From contig PWWY01000085.1 of the NCBI GenBank assembly GCA_003561325.1, positions 1-14,952 of the forward strand: a DNA stretch of 14,952 bases. The letters run 5' to 3'. Both the position numbers and the translations under genes were made by a program. Positions 13,691 through 14,952 of the stretch are shown piece by piece (position 1 is the stretch's first letter; each line of letters begins with the position of its first letter). Origin of the DNA: Syntrophomonadaceae bacterium. Its GTDB lineage: Bacteria; Bacillota; Dethiobacteria; DTU022; UBA8154. The notes under the pieces were generated by a model. The model did not search any database and was not told the origin of the DNA. It saw only the letters and a list, made by a program, of their open reading frames with translations.

Positions 13691-14710
13691 CTAGATCAAG
13701 AGTTCTGCAATCTGTATGGAATTGGTCGCTGCGCCTTTGCGAATGTTATCCGCCACAACCCACATGTTCAGCCCATGCGGCACCGACCGGTCTACCCGGA
13801 TCCGACCGATGAAAACTTCATCCCGTCCTTCCGTATCGATGGGCATTGGGTAGAGCAGTTCAGCCGGCTGATCCAAAACCGCGATGCCGGGAGCTTTCCC
13901 CAAAATATCCCGGGCTTTCTCCGGGGACAGCGGCGCCTGCAGCTCCACGTTGATCGCTTCACTATGCCCGTTGACAACGGGGACGCGAACCGTGGTCGCC
14001 GTAATGTGCAGCCCGGGAATACCCATTATTTTACGGGTTTCCCGAACCATCTTCATTTCTTCCTTGGTGTAGTCATCTTCTTCGAAGACATCAATATGCG
14101 GGACCATGTTAAAGGCGATCTGGTGGTTTTTGGCCGCACCTTTGTACGGGATACGCTCCTTCACGAACTCCTGGCCGTCTAAAACTGCGCGGCTCTGTTC
14201 CAGCAGCTCATCGATGGCTTCTTTCCCGGATCCGGAAACAGACTGGTAGGTTGCCACGACAACCCGCTTTAGCCCTGCAGCCAGGTGCAGGGGCTGCAGC
14301 GCCACAACCATCTGGATGGTCGAGCAGTTGGGGTTGGCAATCAGCCCCTTGTGGCCTTTCGCGGCTTCCGGGTTAACTTCAGGCAAGACCAGGGGAACAT
14401 CGGGGTCCATGCGGAAGGCACTGCTGTTATCAACCACAACTGCACCCTTCCTCACCGCCTCGGGAGCCAGCTCTTTACTGATATCACCCCCGGCGCTAAA
14501 AAACGCGTAATCAATCCCGGAGAAAGCCCCCGGCTTGGCCTCTTCCACCGGGTAGTCTTTCCCATCAATACGGATGACCTTATCGACTGACCGTGCAGAA
14601 GCTAGAAGCTTCCATCCTTTTACCGGAAACTTCCTTTCAAGCAACACTTCGATCAGAACCTGGCCCACATTACCCGTTACGCCGACGATGGCTACATTAT
14701 AGCCCGCCAT
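13691..14710 (-). CDS. asd: Aspartate-semialdehyde dehydrogenase
   Basis: Reduces aspartyl-phosphate to aspartate semialdehyde with NADPH, directly after DapG. The 339-residue protein starts MAGYNVAIVGVTGNVGQVLI with the NADP-binding GXXGXXG fold. It has the catalytic Cys129 in NPNCSTIQ, YQSVSGSGKEA (155-165), and the expected general-base His249 in VNGHSEAINVE. The ATG at 14710 has AAGGAGCG 8 bases upstream, and length matches the family. It sits between the partial aminotransferase (48 bases before it) and dapG (39 bases after it), a conserved lysine/diaminopimelate arrangement in Bacillota. The stop is TAG. The protein looks complete. Confidence 0.97.
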   Translation of the reverse strand: MAGYNVAIVGVTGNVGQVLIEVLLERKFPVKGWKLLASARSVDKVIRIDGKDYPVEEAKPGAFSGIDYAFFSAGGDISKELAPEAVRKGAVVVDNSSAFRMDPDVPLVLPEVNPEAAKGHKGLIANPNCSTIQMVVALQPLHLAAGLKRVVVATYQSVSGSGKEAIDELLEQSRAVLDGQEFVKERIPYKGAAKNHQIAFNMVPHIDVFEEDDYTKEEMKMVRETRKIMGIPGLHITATTVRVPVVNGHSEAINVELQAPLSPEKARDILGKAPGIAVLDQPAELLYPMPIDTEGRDEVFIGRIRVDRSVPHGLNMWVVADNIRKGAATNSIQIAELLI

Positions 14711-14758
14711 AGCTATTCGCTCCTTTTCTCATGGTCTTTATTTCACTCATTCTAGCCC

Positions 14759-14952
14759 CTAGGAGATGAATTGAACCGTGGCTTGAATTCGTTCCATGGC
14801 CTCGCGCATCCGTTTCTTGTCGACGGTAAGAGCGATGCGGAAATATCCTTCGCCGTGCTCGCCGAATCCCCGACCCGGGGTCACCACCACGCCCGTTTCT
14901 TCCAGCAGGTGAGCCACAAAATCCTGGGAGGTATACCCCCGGGGGACAGGGG
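14759..14952 (-). CDS. dapL: Class I/II aminotransferase, C-terminal 64 residues; probably LL-diaminopimelate aminotransferase
   Basis: Only the end of the gene lies in the window; the frame enters at the right edge and stops at TAG 14761-14759. The visible residues include GYTSQDFVAHLLEETGVVVT and then PGRGFGEHGEGYFRIALTVD, the substrate-binding arginine region (FRIALT) of PLP fold-type I aminotransferases. The GFGEHGEGYFRIALTVDKKR stretch and the asd-dapG neighbours favour the LL-diaminopimelate aminotransferase (DapL) that turns tetrahydrodipicolinate straight into LL-DAP. Other subfamily-gamma aminotransferases, such as PatA-like or aspartate/alanine enzymes, cannot be excluded from this fragment. 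The PLP lysine lies outside the window. Confidence 0.7.
   Translation of the reverse strand, partial: PVPRGYTSQDFVAHLLEETGVVVTPGRGFGEHGEGYFRIALTVDKKRMREAMERIQATVQFIS

Noticed and set aside
5..14950. Search for mobile elements, CRISPR arrays, tRNAs, phage or defence genes
   Set aside because: No transposase- or integrase-like frames, no regularly spaced repeats and no cloverleaf-like sequences were recognised; nearly all sequence is accounted for by biosynthetic genes.

Overview
The window is a densely packed, one-directional block of primary-metabolism genes, all read on the minus strand. Transcription therefore runs from high to low coordinates. Fifteen protein genes are supported, two of them cut by the window edges. 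The features point to a moderately GC-rich member of the Bacillota (Firmicutes): a T-box leader, strong GGAGG-type ribosome binding sites, frequent TTG/GTG starts, a DapG-type aspartokinase next to asd, and bacillithiol genes. The asd-dapG-aroF-tyrA-aroA order with an LL-diaminopimelate-aminotransferase-like neighbour suggests a Clostridia/Desulfotomaculia-like lineage, but that placement is a low-confidence inference.

In transcription order, the first region (14952 to 12425) holds the tail of an aminotransferase, probably dapL, then asd and dapG: the aspartate/lysine/diaminopimelate branch. Right after dapG lies a near-consensus sigma-A promoter and a complete T-box riboswitch leader (about 12381 to 12055) whose specifier codon reads best as UAC (Tyr). 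It controls aroF, tyrA and aroA (11989 to 8393): DAHP synthase, prephenate dehydrogenase with an ACT domain, and EPSP synthase. AroF carries an in-frame TAG at codon 135, inside a highly conserved motif, while everything on both sides is intact.

After a 204-base AT-rich gap comes a second, tightly overlapping block (8188 to 1577). It holds bshC-bshB1-bshA (all three dedicated bacillithiol enzymes), then hisH-hisA-hisF-hisIE (the second half of histidine synthesis), then an Rrf2-family regulator with three C-terminal-region cysteines. The shikimate genes then resume with aroC and the start of aroB (1552 to 1). The bsh-his-rrf2 block thus looks nested inside an aro operon.

Most of the window is ordinary biosynthesis. 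The items most worth a second look are the amber codon in aroF, the BshC that appears to lack its coiled-coil, the nesting of bacillithiol and histidine genes inside the aro operon with a coupled Rrf2 regulator, and a terminator-like hairpin oriented against all the genes. I found no mobile element, CRISPR array, tRNA or rRNA, and no convincing plus-strand gene.
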